Of a stretch of DNA of 64,000 bases, positions 41,372 through 49,259 are shown piece by piece. The DNA is from Streptomyces musisoli (GTDB lineage Bacteria > Actinomycetota > Actinomycetes > Streptomycetales > Streptomycetaceae). A program made the position numbers and the translations under genes. Location: positions 186,001-250,000 of the forward strand of contig NZ_JAERRH010000005.1 of NCBI RefSeq assembly GCF_016741855.1, in the 5' to 3' direction. The notes under the pieces are model-generated. The model saw nothing but the letters and a program-made list of their open reading frames with translations. It had not been told where the DNA came from and ran no database searches. Every line of letters starts with the position of its first letter. Position 1 is the stretch's first letter.

Positions 41372-42573
41372 AGGGCGCCCTCCGCGCGCAGGGCCGCGAT
41401 GTCGGCCGGGGTGAGGCCGAGTTCGGTGAGCACGGCGTCCGTGTCGGCGCCGTGCGGACGGCCGGCCCAGCGGATCTCGCCGGGCGTTCCGGAGAGCCGG
41501 AAGAGGACGTTCTGCATGCGCAGCGGGCCCAGCTCCGGGTCGGTGACGGTGGTGACGGTGTCCAGGGCCTGGTACTGGGGGTCGGCCAGCACGTCCCGGA
41601 CGTCCTGGACGGGGGCCGCCGCCGCCTCCGCCTTTTCGAAGGCCGCGAGCACCTCGGCGCGGGTGCGGGCGGCGATCCACGAGCCGACCGCCTCGTCCAG
41701 CACATCGGCGTGCGCGGCCCGCTCCACGCCCGTGGCAAACCACGGCTCCTCGGTCAGCTCCGGGCGCCCCACCAGCCGCAGCACCCGTTCGGCGACCGAC
41801 TGCGCGGAGGTGGAGACGGCGATCCAGCAGCCGTCGGCGGTGCGGTAGGTGTTGCGCGGGGCGTTGTTCGCGGACCGGTTCCCGGTGCGCTCCTGGACGT
41901 AGCCGAGCTGGTCGTACCAGGTGGGGTGCGGGCCGAGGACGGACAGGATCGGTTCGATGATCGCCATGTCGACGACCTGGCCCGCACCGGTGCGTTCGCG
42001 TCCGGACAGCGCCGTCAGCACGGCGTACGCGGTCGCCAGGCCCGCGATCGAGTCGGCGAGCCCGAAGGGCGGCAGCGTCGGGGGCGCGTCCGGTTCGCCG
42101 GTGACCGCGGCGAAGCCGCTCATCGCCTCGGCGAGGGTGCCGAATCCGGGGCGGTGCGCGTACGGCCCGAACTGGCCGAAGGCGGTGACCCGGGTGAGCA
42201 CCAGCCGGGGGTTGGCCGCCGACAGCTCGGGCCAGCCGAGGTCCCATTTCTCCAGGGTCCCGGGGCGGAAGTTCTCGATCACCACATCGGCGGTGGCGGC
42301 GAGCCGCAGCAGGGTGGCCCGGCCGCCGGAGGTGGACAGGTCGAGGGTGATGGTCCGCTTGTTGCGGCCGAGCACCTTCCACCACAGGCCCACACCGTGT
42401 CTGGCCGGGCCGTGGCCGCGGGAGGGGTCGGGCCGCCGGGGATGCTCCACCTTGATCACCTCCGCGCCGAAGTCGCCGAGCAGGGTGGCGGCCATCGGCC
42501 CGGCGAAGAGGGTCGCCAGGTCCAGCACCCGCAGGCCGTCCAGGGCCGGGAGCGTCCGTGTCGTCGTACTCAT
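41368..42573 (-). CDS. CaiB/BaiF-type (class III) CoA transferase
   Basis: A 401-residue CoA transferase. LDGLRVLDLATLFAGPMAAT and LLGDFGAEVIKVEHPRRPDP form the N-terminal Rossmann part. LWWKVLGRNKRTITLDLSTS and VVIENFRPGTLEKWDLG are CoA-binding. The catalytic Asp is expected in LADSIAGLATAYAVLTALSG near residue 172. It moves CoA between carboxylic acids, probably to activate the substrate of the adjacent lyase. Its ATG overlaps the ribokinase stop (ATGA) and its own stop overlaps the lyase start. Confidence 0.9.
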   Translation of the reverse strand: MSTTTRTLPALDGLRVLDLATLFAGPMAATLLGDFGAEVIKVEHPRRPDPSRGHGPARHGVGLWWKVLGRNKRTITLDLSTSGGRATLLRLAATADVVIENFRPGTLEKWDLGWPELSAANPRLVLTRVTAFGQFGPYAHRPGFGTLAEAMSGFAAVTGEPDAPPTLPPFGLADSIAGLATAYAVLTALSGRERTGAGQVVDMAIIEPILSVLGPHPTWYDQLGYVQERTGNRSANNAPRNTYRTADGCWIAVSTSAQSVAERVLRLVGRPELTEEPWFATGVERAAHADVLDEAVGSWIAARTRAEVLAAFEKAEAAAAPVQDVRDVLADPQYQALDTVTTVTDPELGPLRMQNVLFRLSGTPGEIRWAGRPHGADTDAVLTELGLTPADIAALRAEGAL

Positions 42574-43463
42574 GCGCTGTACTGGGCCTCGATCTCGGGG
42601 CGGTACGGCATGGCCGCCGACGTCCCCGCCCGCTGGACGGAGATCGCCGCCGCCGCGGCCGCCCAGGACAGGGCCTCGCGTACCGGTTTCTCCTCGCCGA
42701 GGGCCACCGCGAGCGCGCCGGCGAAGGTGTCGCCCGCGCCCGTGGAGTCCACGGCGGTCACCTGCGGCGCGGGCACCACGAGGGGTTCGGCGCCCCGGCT
42801 CAGGTACAGGCAGCCGGCCGCGCCCAGGGTGACGACGACCTCGGGCACCAGGTCCAGCAGGGCGGCCGCCGCATCGCGCGGGTCGGCGCGGTCGGTGAGG
42901 ACGACCGCCTCGTACTCGTTCGGCACCAACAGGTCGGTGGCGGCGAGGAGTTCCGGCGGCAACGACTGTGCCGGGGACGGGGTGAGGATGGTGCGGACGC
43001 CGTGCCGGCGGGCCGCCTCCGCACCCGCGACGACCGCCGCCTGCGGGATCTCCAGTTGCAGCAGCAGGGCGTCGGCGCTGGCGATCACCCCTTCGTCGCC
43101 GGGGGAGAGGTGGTCGACGGTGCCGTTGGCGCCGGGGATGACGACGATCGCGTTGCCGCCCTCGTCGTCGACCACGATGTGCGCGGTGCCGGAGGGGCCC
43201 TCCACCGTGCGCAAGGAGTCGGTGTCCACTCCGGAGTGTTCGAGGGTGTCGCGCAGCCGCTGGCCGAAGGCGTCGTTGCCGACGGCGCCGATCATCGAGA
43301 CGGTGGCGCCGGCGCGGGCCGCGGCGATCGCCTGGTTGGAGCCCTTGCCGCCGGGGACCGTGCGGAACTCCCGTCCCGTCACGGTCTCCCCGCGCTGGGG
43401 GGCTCTGGCGACATAGGTGACGAGGTCCATGTTCAGGCTGCCGAGGACGGCGATGTGGGTCAT
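42570..43463 (-). CDS. rbsK: Ribokinase (PfkB family)
   Basis: A 297-residue sugar kinase. AVLGSLNMDLVTYVARAPQR and TVPGGKGSNQAIAAARAGA are the ribokinase-type substrate motifs (NMD and GGKG). GNAIVVIPGANGTVD shapes the ribose pocket. AVDSTGAGDTFAGALAVALG near residue 245 holds the catalytic Asp and the anion hole (GAGD). It phosphorylates D-ribose at O5 or a related sugar. It sits between four ADP-ribosylglycohydrolase paralogues and the CoA transferase, with 4-base overlaps on both sides, so it may process ribose released by them; that link is inference. Confidence 0.9.
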   Translation of the reverse strand: MTHIAVLGSLNMDLVTYVARAPQRGETVTGREFRTVPGGKGSNQAIAAARAGATVSMIGAVGNDAFGQRLRDTLEHSGVDTDSLRTVEGPSGTAHIVVDDEGGNAIVVIPGANGTVDHLSPGDEGVIASADALLLQLEIPQAAVVAGAEAARRHGVRTILTPSPAQSLPPELLAATDLLVPNEYEAVVLTDRADPRDAAAALLDLVPEVVVTLGAAGCLYLSRGAEPLVVPAPQVTAVDSTGAGDTFAGALAVALGEEKPVREALSWAAAAAAISVQRAGTSAAMPYRPEIEAQYSA

Positions 43464-44950
43464 GAGCGGGTCGCCTCCAGGTGGGTGAGGTGGGCGAGGG
43501 TGTCGAAGCCGGTGCCGTCGAAGTCGGCGACGGTGGTGGCGAGCCGGTTCTTCAGCGGGGCCCGCCAGCGGTCGGGGAGCGCGGCGGGGGAACCGGCGAG
43601 GAGACCGGCGATGCTGCCGGCGGTCGCGCCGTTGGAGTCCGTGTCCCAGCCGCCCGACACGGCACGGCAGATGGAGCCGGTGAAGTCGCCGTCGGCGTGG
43701 GTGAGGGCGGCGGCGGTCAGCGCGGTGTTGGGCAGGGCGTGGACCCAGTGGTGGGCGGGGGCGTAGACGGCGTGGAGTTCGTCCACGACCTGGTCGAAGT
43801 CGCTTCTGGCGGCGGCCAGTTCGACGGCGTGGTCGAGCGCTGCCGCGAGGCGGGAGCGGGCCGGGACCACCGCGCGGCCGGTGCGCAGACAGGCGTGCAC
43901 GTCGTGGCTGCCGGTGGCGGCCGTGGCGATGGTGGCGGCCGTGAACATCGCGGCGTAGACGCCGTTGGCGGTGTGGGTGAGGACCGCGTCGCGGTACGCC
44001 TGTTCGGCGGCGGCGGCCGGGTCACCGGGATTGCTCCAGCCGTGCATGTCGGCACGGATCAGGGCGCCGATCCACTCGCGGAACGGGTTGCGGTGGCGGG
44101 CCGTGTGCGGGGGTTCGATACCGGCCAGGAGATTGCGGTGGGCGAGGCGCTCGGCGGTGAAGGTGCGGCCGGGCGGAAGCTCTTCGAGCCAGAGCCGGGC
44201 CACGTCGTCGGTGGTGAAGTCCCGTCCGTGGCGCTGGAGCAGGAGGAGATTGAGCAGGGGGTAGTTCAGGTCGTCGTCCTCGGGCATGCCGTCGATGTTC
44301 TCGGCCAGGGAGGTGGTGGCCGAGCGGCGGTTCCAGGGGTGGGCGGCCAGGAGGTCCTCCGGGACTCCCCTGGCGGTGAAGTAGGTGCTGAGGGGCCAGT
44401 TCCCGGTCGCCCCGGCGAGGGCGCGGATGCCGTCGAGGGGGAGCTTCTCGACCGGCTTCCCGAGCAGGCACCCGATGGCCCGGCCCAGCCAGGCGGCCTC
44501 CAGTGCCGCGAGGCGGCCGCCCGAAGGGGCCCGGGACGGGACGGCGGGCGGCTCCGGAGTGGCGGGGGTGCCTTGCCGCTCGGAGGGAGCCGGGAACGCG
44601 GGACGTGGGTCTGCCGTCCACTGCCCGGAACCGTCCGGCGGCGGCTCCCCGCGGCCCGCCGGGGGCGTCGGCCAGTCCGGACACTGGGACCTGATGCGGG
44701 CCAGGTCCGTCGGCTCGTCCTCGGCCAGCGCGCTCGGCAGGTCGGCCAGTTCGTCGAGCAGGTCCTCCGCCAGGAGACGCAGGTAGCGCGAGACGCCGCG
44801 CGCGGACGCGCCCGCCCGCTCCGGCGCGTCGGGGCCGCCCGCCGCCCGCCAGCGCGCCTCGACCGCCGACGGCTCGCGCCCGTCCAGGCGGGCCTGGCGC
44901 AGTTCGTGGCCCAGCAGATCCTCCGGCTGGACCCAGGTCAGACGGAGCAC
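43460..44950 (-). CDS. ADP-ribosylglycohydrolase family protein (paralogue 1)
   Basis: A 496-residue protein. Residues 1-140 are an extra N-terminal region: helical to about 85, then a Pro/Gly-rich linker. The ARH domain begins LEAAWLGRAIGCLLGKPVEK (about 148). Its metal motifs are IDGMPEDDDLNYPLLNLLLL (EDDD in place of the usual T/SDDT) and SGGWDTDSNGATAGSIAGLL (intact DxDS). HHWVHALPNTALTAAALTHA is a further His-rich element. The fold hydrolyses N- or O-glycosidic bonds to ribose, classically ADP-ribose on proteins. GTG start at 44950 overlaps paralogue 2 by 13 bases; the stop overlaps the ribokinase start. Confidence 0.88.
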   Translation of the reverse strand: MLRLTWVQPEDLLGHELRQARLDGREPSAVEARWRAAGGPDAPERAGASARGVSRYLRLLAEDLLDELADLPSALAEDEPTDLARIRSQCPDWPTPPAGRGEPPPDGSGQWTADPRPAFPAPSERQGTPATPEPPAVPSRAPSGGRLAALEAAWLGRAIGCLLGKPVEKLPLDGIRALAGATGNWPLSTYFTARGVPEDLLAAHPWNRRSATTSLAENIDGMPEDDDLNYPLLNLLLLQRHGRDFTTDDVARLWLEELPPGRTFTAERLAHRNLLAGIEPPHTARHRNPFREWIGALIRADMHGWSNPGDPAAAAEQAYRDAVLTHTANGVYAAMFTAATIATAATGSHDVHACLRTGRAVVPARSRLAAALDHAVELAAARSDFDQVVDELHAVYAPAHHWVHALPNTALTAAALTHADGDFTGSICRAVSGGWDTDSNGATAGSIAGLLAGSPAALPDRWRAPLKNRLATTVADFDGTGFDTLAHLTHLEATRS

Positions 44951-46122
44951 GGCCGGCCTCCGAGCGTGCGGAACGCCTGCTCATGGGCGCGCCGGCGGTG
45001 GACGTCCCGGTCGAAGATCTCGCACGTGACCTCGGTGAGCACCCGGGCGGGCGCCCACAGGTCCAGGCGGCTGGCGTCCGCGACCGTCTTCGCCCACTCC
45101 TCGGGGACGGGCGAGCCGAGCGCGCCCGCGAGGGCGCCGGCCATCGTGGCGATCGAGTCGCAGTCGCGGCCGTAGTTGACCGAGCCGAGCACGGCGTGCC
45201 GGTAGTCGCCGCCGGAGACCAGCAACATGCCCAGGGCCACCGGGAGTTCCTCGATGGAGTGGAGGCGGGAGGGGCGGCGGGCGGCCAGGGAGGGCGTGCG
45301 GTAGTCCGGGCCGACGGAGTCGTACGGGGCCACCGCCGCGCGCAGCGGGCCGAGCGCCGACTCGAAGTCCCGGTGCCGGGCGGCGACTTCGCAGACCTGC
45401 TCGATCGCGGTGCGGGTGCCGTCCTTGGCCAGGGACAGACACGCGGTCACCACCGTGTCCGGGGTGGCGCCGGGCGCGGCCGCCGCGGCCACCGCCGCGG
45501 CGAAGACACCGGCCGCCTCCCTGCCGTACGACGACTGGTGCGCGCCGGCGACGTCCAGCGCCTCGGCGTACGCGGCGGCCGGTCCGGCCGCGTTGACCAG
45601 GCCGACCGGGGCCATGTACATAGCGGCGCCGCAGTTGACGATGTTGCCGACGCCCGCCTCCCGGGGGTCGGCGTGACCGTAGGCCAGCCGGGTCACCAGC
45701 CACTTCTCGGCGAGGAAGAGGCGGTGCAGCGGCAGGGCCTCGGCCTCCAGCTCCGGGATCCAGCGGGGGGTGTTCATCAGGTCCGGCACCAGGTGCTCGG
45801 CGACCGCGTACGCGTCGAGGTGGTCGCGGACGCGGTCGTACACCCGGATCAGAGCGTGCGTCATCAGGGTGTCGTCGGTGACGTGGCCGTCGCCCTTGTG
45901 GTACGGCGCGATGGGGCGGGCGGTGCGCCAGGCGTCGCCGTGCCAGGGGCCGACGATCCCGCGGACGCGGCCGCCGTGGCGCTCGGCGATCTGGTCGGGG
46001 GAGTAGCCCTCGACCGGGCCGCCGAGGGCGTCGCCGACAGCGGCTCCGACCAGGGCGCCGGTGATGCGGTCGGCGAGACCGCTCGGCCCCGGACCGCTGC
46101 TTTCTTCTTTTTTGGGCGTCAT
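44938..46122 (-). CDS. ADP-ribosylglycohydrolase family protein (paralogue 2)
   Basis: A 394-residue, near-canonical ARH/DraG-fold enzyme. ITGALVGAAVGDALGGPVEG (about 20-39) opens the domain. GDGHVTDDTLMTHALIRVYD (about 77) is the TDDT metal motif. NIVNCGAAMYMAPVGLVNAA gives the substrate loop. GSVNYGRDCDSIATMAGALA (about 313) is the complete second metal motif (DxDS). All five usual metal ligands appear present, so this is the best candidate for a working di-magnesium hydrolase. ATG at 46122 with CAGGAGG upstream, 7 bases after paralogue 3. Its substrate is unknown. Confidence 0.92.
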   Translation of the reverse strand: MTPKKEESSGPGPSGLADRITGALVGAAVGDALGGPVEGYSPDQIAERHGGRVRGIVGPWHGDAWRTARPIAPYHKGDGHVTDDTLMTHALIRVYDRVRDHLDAYAVAEHLVPDLMNTPRWIPELEAEALPLHRLFLAEKWLVTRLAYGHADPREAGVGNIVNCGAAMYMAPVGLVNAAGPAAAYAEALDVAGAHQSSYGREAAGVFAAAVAAAAAPGATPDTVVTACLSLAKDGTRTAIEQVCEVAARHRDFESALGPLRAAVAPYDSVGPDYRTPSLAARRPSRLHSIEELPVALGMLLVSGGDYRHAVLGSVNYGRDCDSIATMAGALAGALGSPVPEEWAKTVADASRLDLWAPARVLTEVTCEIFDRDVHRRRAHEQAFRTLGGRPCSV

Positions 46123-46129
46123 GCCCGAA

Positions 46130-47248
46130 TCATCCTCCTGGGCGGGCCGGTTGTGCGGCTTCCAGGAGTCCGGCGAGTTCCACCAGGTCGGTGCCGGTGA
46201 GGCGGGGCAGGGTGCAGCCGGGCAGGATGCGGCAGGCGTCCCGCCAGGTCTCCGGGACGGCCGCCCCGCCGCCGAGGGCGCCGGTGAGTGCGCCCACGAG
46301 GGCGGGGGCGGAGTCGGCGACCCGGGACAGGCAGGCGGCGGCCGGTACGGCCTCGGCGATACGGCCCCCGGCGGCGGTGGCCAGGGCGAGCGCGACGGGG
46401 ACGGTCTCGGCGGCGGCGATGCCGTAGCTGTAGACGTGGTCGACGATCTGGTGTTCGAGGAGTGGGATCAGGGCGAAGGCGGAGGCGCTGTCCCCGGCCA
46501 GCGCGAGTGCGTGCCGGGTGTTGCGGCCGATCTCCGTGTCCGCCGGGAGTTCGGCGAGCGCGGCGGTGACGCAGGCGTCCGTGTCCGCGTCGGCGAGGGC
46601 GAGCGAGAGGGCCGCCGCCATGGCACGGGCGCCGTGCACCCCGTCGCCGTCCTGGGTGTAGCGGGCGTCGAACTCGGCGAGTGCGGCGGCCTGTTGCGGG
46701 TCGCCAGGGTGGGCGACGGCGAGGACGCAGGCGCGGACGCAGGCCGCGTCGTCGAAGTAGTGCGGGTTGTCGTGGCCGGTGGCGGGCGGGCGCAGGCCGG
46801 TGGCGAGGTTGCCGAGGCCGGCGCGGACGGAGATGCGGGCGCGCAGGGGGAGTACGGCGGACTCGATCTCGGGCGCGCGGTCCGCGGCGGCGGCGACTTC
46901 CGCGGCCACGGCGGTCCAGGTGAGGTCGATGGCGGCGCGGGTGCGGCGCTCCCGGCCGAGGTCGCCGAGGACGTCGGCGTCGCCGGCCCGCAGGACCGCC
47001 TCCGCGGCGAACACCGCCCATTCGGCGTCGTCGGAGGGGCCGAGGCGGAGGGGCTCGGGAGGCTGGTTGAGGGCGATCGGCACCGGCAGGGTGGTGGTGG
47101 CGTTCTGCTCGGCGAAGGTGTCCAGTTCGCGGGTGAGGCGGCGGGTCCACTCGGGCATACGGGCGGCGCGGTGCCGGGCGGCGGGCCAGCCGGCGGCGTC
47201 TCCCGCGGCGAGGCCGAGGAGGAGGCCCTCGATACGGCGCGCCGTCAT
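46130..47248 (-). CDS. ADP-ribosylglycohydrolase family protein (paralogue 3, altered metal site)
   Basis: A 372-residue member of the same fold. IEGLLLGLAAGDAAGWPAAR opens the domain. The first metal motif is LGPSDDAEWAVFAAEAVLRA (SDDA in place of TDDT). VDHVYSYGIAAAETVPVALA is the expected core helix. The second motif reads CLSRVADSAPALVGALTGAL: the first Asp of the usual GRDxDS is Val here, while the final Asp-Ser is kept. It may therefore be weak, inactive, or a ligand-binding partner. ATG at 47248 overlaps the stop of paralogue 4 (ATGA). Codon use is like that of its neighbours. Confidence 0.87.
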   Translation of the reverse strand: MTARRIEGLLLGLAAGDAAGWPAARHRAARMPEWTRRLTRELDTFAEQNATTTLPVPIALNQPPEPLRLGPSDDAEWAVFAAEAVLRAGDADVLGDLGRERRTRAAIDLTWTAVAAEVAAAADRAPEIESAVLPLRARISVRAGLGNLATGLRPPATGHDNPHYFDDAACVRACVLAVAHPGDPQQAAALAEFDARYTQDGDGVHGARAMAAALSLALADADTDACVTAALAELPADTEIGRNTRHALALAGDSASAFALIPLLEHQIVDHVYSYGIAAAETVPVALALATAAGGRIAEAVPAAACLSRVADSAPALVGALTGALGGGAAVPETWRDACRILPGCTLPRLTGTDLVELAGLLEAAQPARPGG

Positions 47249-48996
47249 GACCGGCCCTCGCCGTCCGCCTGTCCGGCATTCCCGGCACCCACCAGGGGAC
47301 TACGGTCCCGTCCGGGCCCCTCGCCCCGGTCCTCCGCCCCCTCCTCGACCGAGGACGACGGGCTCCCCGGGGGAAGGGGTGGTACGGGCTCGGGGGCTTG
47401 GGGGGCGAGTGGCGGGGGTGGGACCGGTTCGGTGGTTCGGCTGCCGGGAGGGGGAGTCGTGGGCCGGGCGGGGGCCGGTGGGGGTGGGAGGGGAGTGGCC
47501 GGCCGGTGCGCTGCCGCCGGGAGTGCGTTTCGCGCCGTGTCCGACAGCAGCCCGGCCAGCACCACCACGTCGGCCTCGAGCGCCAGAGCCTCTCCGGCAG
47601 CCCCTGCCATGGGGATCATCTCTGCCACGGCGGCAATCTCCGCCACCGGCGGAACCGTCCCCGCGTCGGCGACAGACGCCGCCGGCGCGATCACCTCTGT
47701 ACCGACGGGCGCTGCCATGAGCAGCGCGTCCGCCTCCGCGACGACCGCCGCCACAGGCACCGCCTTCGCATCCGTGGCAGGCGCGATCGGAACGGCTTCC
47801 GCCGGCTCGACACTCCCTGCTCCCCCGAACACCGCTGCCTGCGCGACAGCCGCTGCTTCCCCCACCACCCGTGCTTCTCCGATGGCGCCCGCCGTCCCGG
47901 CCACCTGTGCTTCTCCGATGGCGCCCGCCGTCCCGGCCACCCCCGCTTCCTCGGCCACCCGCACCCCTCTTGCCGGCACCGTGTCCGCCGCCTCCCCGTC
48001 TTCCCAGTTCACCAGCAGGTCCGCCACCTCCAGGACGTGGTGGCCCGCCATGGACGGCAGGCAGCGGCCCCGGACGGGACCGATCGCCGCCGCCCAGTCC
48101 GGGGGGATCGCGGAGAGCCCCTGGGTCGCGCCGGACAGGGCGCCCGCCACCGCCGCCGTCGTGTCCGCGTCGCGGCCCATGTTGACGGCCGTCAGCACCG
48201 CCTCCCGGAAGTCGCCGTCGGCCGCCGCGTACGCGCCGAACGCGAGGGCGACCGCTTCCGGCGCCAGGTCGGTCCACGGGTAGCCGCCGATGACGACCGC
48301 GGAGCGGACCGCACGCTCGCCGAGATGGGCCACCGCCACCGCGCGCCGCAGGGACCGGGCCGTCCAGGAGTCGTCCGGGACGACCGCGAGGGCGGCGGCG
48401 ATCACCACCGGAACGGAGGCGCCGGTCATCGCCGCCGCCACCCCGGCCGCGACGGCCTGACCGCCGTAGATGCCCTCGCCCTCGTGGCTGACCGAGCCGT
48501 CGACGGCCACCAGCCGGGCCGCCTCGGCGGGGCGCCCGGCGGCGAACACGCCGAACGGAGCCGCCCGCATCGCCAGGCCGTCGCTCCAGGCGTGCCGGTG
48601 CTGGGCCGAGATGGGCGCGGCAAGACCCCGGCGCAGGTTCTCCAGGGTGCCGCGCTCGCTGAAGCCCGCCCCGCGGAAGGGGCCTTCGGCCCGGTCGGCG
48701 ATCCACTCGTGCCAGGCCGCCTCCACATGCGCCGGGGTGAGCGCCGAGCCGTGCCGGGCCAGCAGCAGTCCGGAGAAGATCGCGTACTCGGTGTCGTCCG
48801 TGCCGCACGGCCGGTCGGTGACGTAGCCCGTGATGCGGCCCCAGCGGGCACGGATCTCGGAGGGTCTGAGGTTCTCCGCGGGCGCCCCCAGCGCGTCGCC
48901 CACGGCCAGACCGAGCAGCGCACCGCGGGCCCGCTCGCGCGGTCCGGCGGCGTCCCCGGGCACCGGGACCGGGGGAGTGCAGGCGATCGATGCCAT
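47245..48996 (-). CDS. ADP-ribosylglycohydrolase family protein (paralogue 4, long low-complexity tail)
   Basis: A 583-residue protein and first gene of the operon. Residues about 20-335 are the ARH domain: RARGALLGLAVGDALGAPAE, TDRPCGTDDTEYAIFSGLLL (intact TDDT) and LTAVNMGRDADTTAAVAGAL (intact DxDT). Residues about 360-583 are a low-complexity tail, first Ala/Val/Glu-rich, then Pro-rich (PPPLAPQAPEPVPPLPPGSP). A 36-base exact duplication at 47872-47941 doubles a 12-residue unit (VAGTAGAIGEAQ/R). ATG at 48996 with GGAGG 6 bases upstream. The divergent gap to 49260 should hold the operon promoter. Confidence 0.9.
   Translation of the reverse strand: MASIACTPPVPVPGDAAGPRERARGALLGLAVGDALGAPAENLRPSEIRARWGRITGYVTDRPCGTDDTEYAIFSGLLLARHGSALTPAHVEAAWHEWIADRAEGPFRGAGFSERGTLENLRRGLAAPISAQHRHAWSDGLAMRAAPFGVFAAGRPAEAARLVAVDGSVSHEGEGIYGGQAVAAGVAAAMTGASVPVVIAAALAVVPDDSWTARSLRRAVAVAHLGERAVRSAVVIGGYPWTDLAPEAVALAFGAYAAADGDFREAVLTAVNMGRDADTTAAVAGALSGATQGLSAIPPDWAAAIGPVRGRCLPSMAGHHVLEVADLLVNWEDGEAADTVPARGVRVAEEAGVAGTAGAIGEAQVAGTAGAIGEARVVGEAAAVAQAAVFGGAGSVEPAEAVPIAPATDAKAVPVAAVVAEADALLMAAPVGTEVIAPAASVADAGTVPPVAEIAAVAEMIPMAGAAGEALALEADVVVLAGLLSDTARNALPAAAHRPATPLPPPPAPARPTTPPPGSRTTEPVPPPPLAPQAPEPVPPLPPGSPSSSVEEGAEDRGEGPGRDRSPLVGAGNAGQADGEGRS
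47872..47941 (-). repeat. 36-base in-frame tandem duplication inside paralogue 4
   Basis: The 34 bases at 47872-47905 recur exactly at 47908-47941 (period 36, twelve codons). Within the Ala/Val/Glu-rich tail this gives VAGTAGAIGEAQ then VAGTAGAIGEAR. The lack of mismatches suggests a recent event. Confidence 0.85.
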
Positions 48997-49227
48997 GGGC
49001 GGCCTCCTTCGGCGGGGTCGCACGGGACCCCTTTGCGGATGTGTCCCACGGGAGGTGCCCCGGCGAGCCCGGAGCGCAGCTCTGTCACCCGCTCGGCATC
49101 TGAGCTATCAATCGCACATATGAGCGCCAAAAGTTAAAGGTGCTGGTTAGCCCAGCCTTTCCTTGCTGGCGAAGGGGGAATGAAGGGCGTAGGTTCTGTG
49201 TTGTCGAAAAGTAGAACTCGTCCAAAG

Positions 49228-49246
49228 TTAGCTTTGGCTAAGCTTT
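49228..49246 (+). promoter_or_regulatory. Iron-box-like operator before the metal transporter
   Basis: TTAGCTTTGGCTAAGCTTT matches the DtxR/IdeR/DmdR iron box (TTAGGTTAGGCTAACCTAA) at 14 of 19 positions and contains the inverted pair TTAGC/GCTAA. It ends 13 bases before the ATG at 49260, next to the TGGGGG ribosome binding site, so a bound repressor would block expression. Confidence 0.65.
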
Positions 49247-49259
49247 CCTGGGGGTCCGC

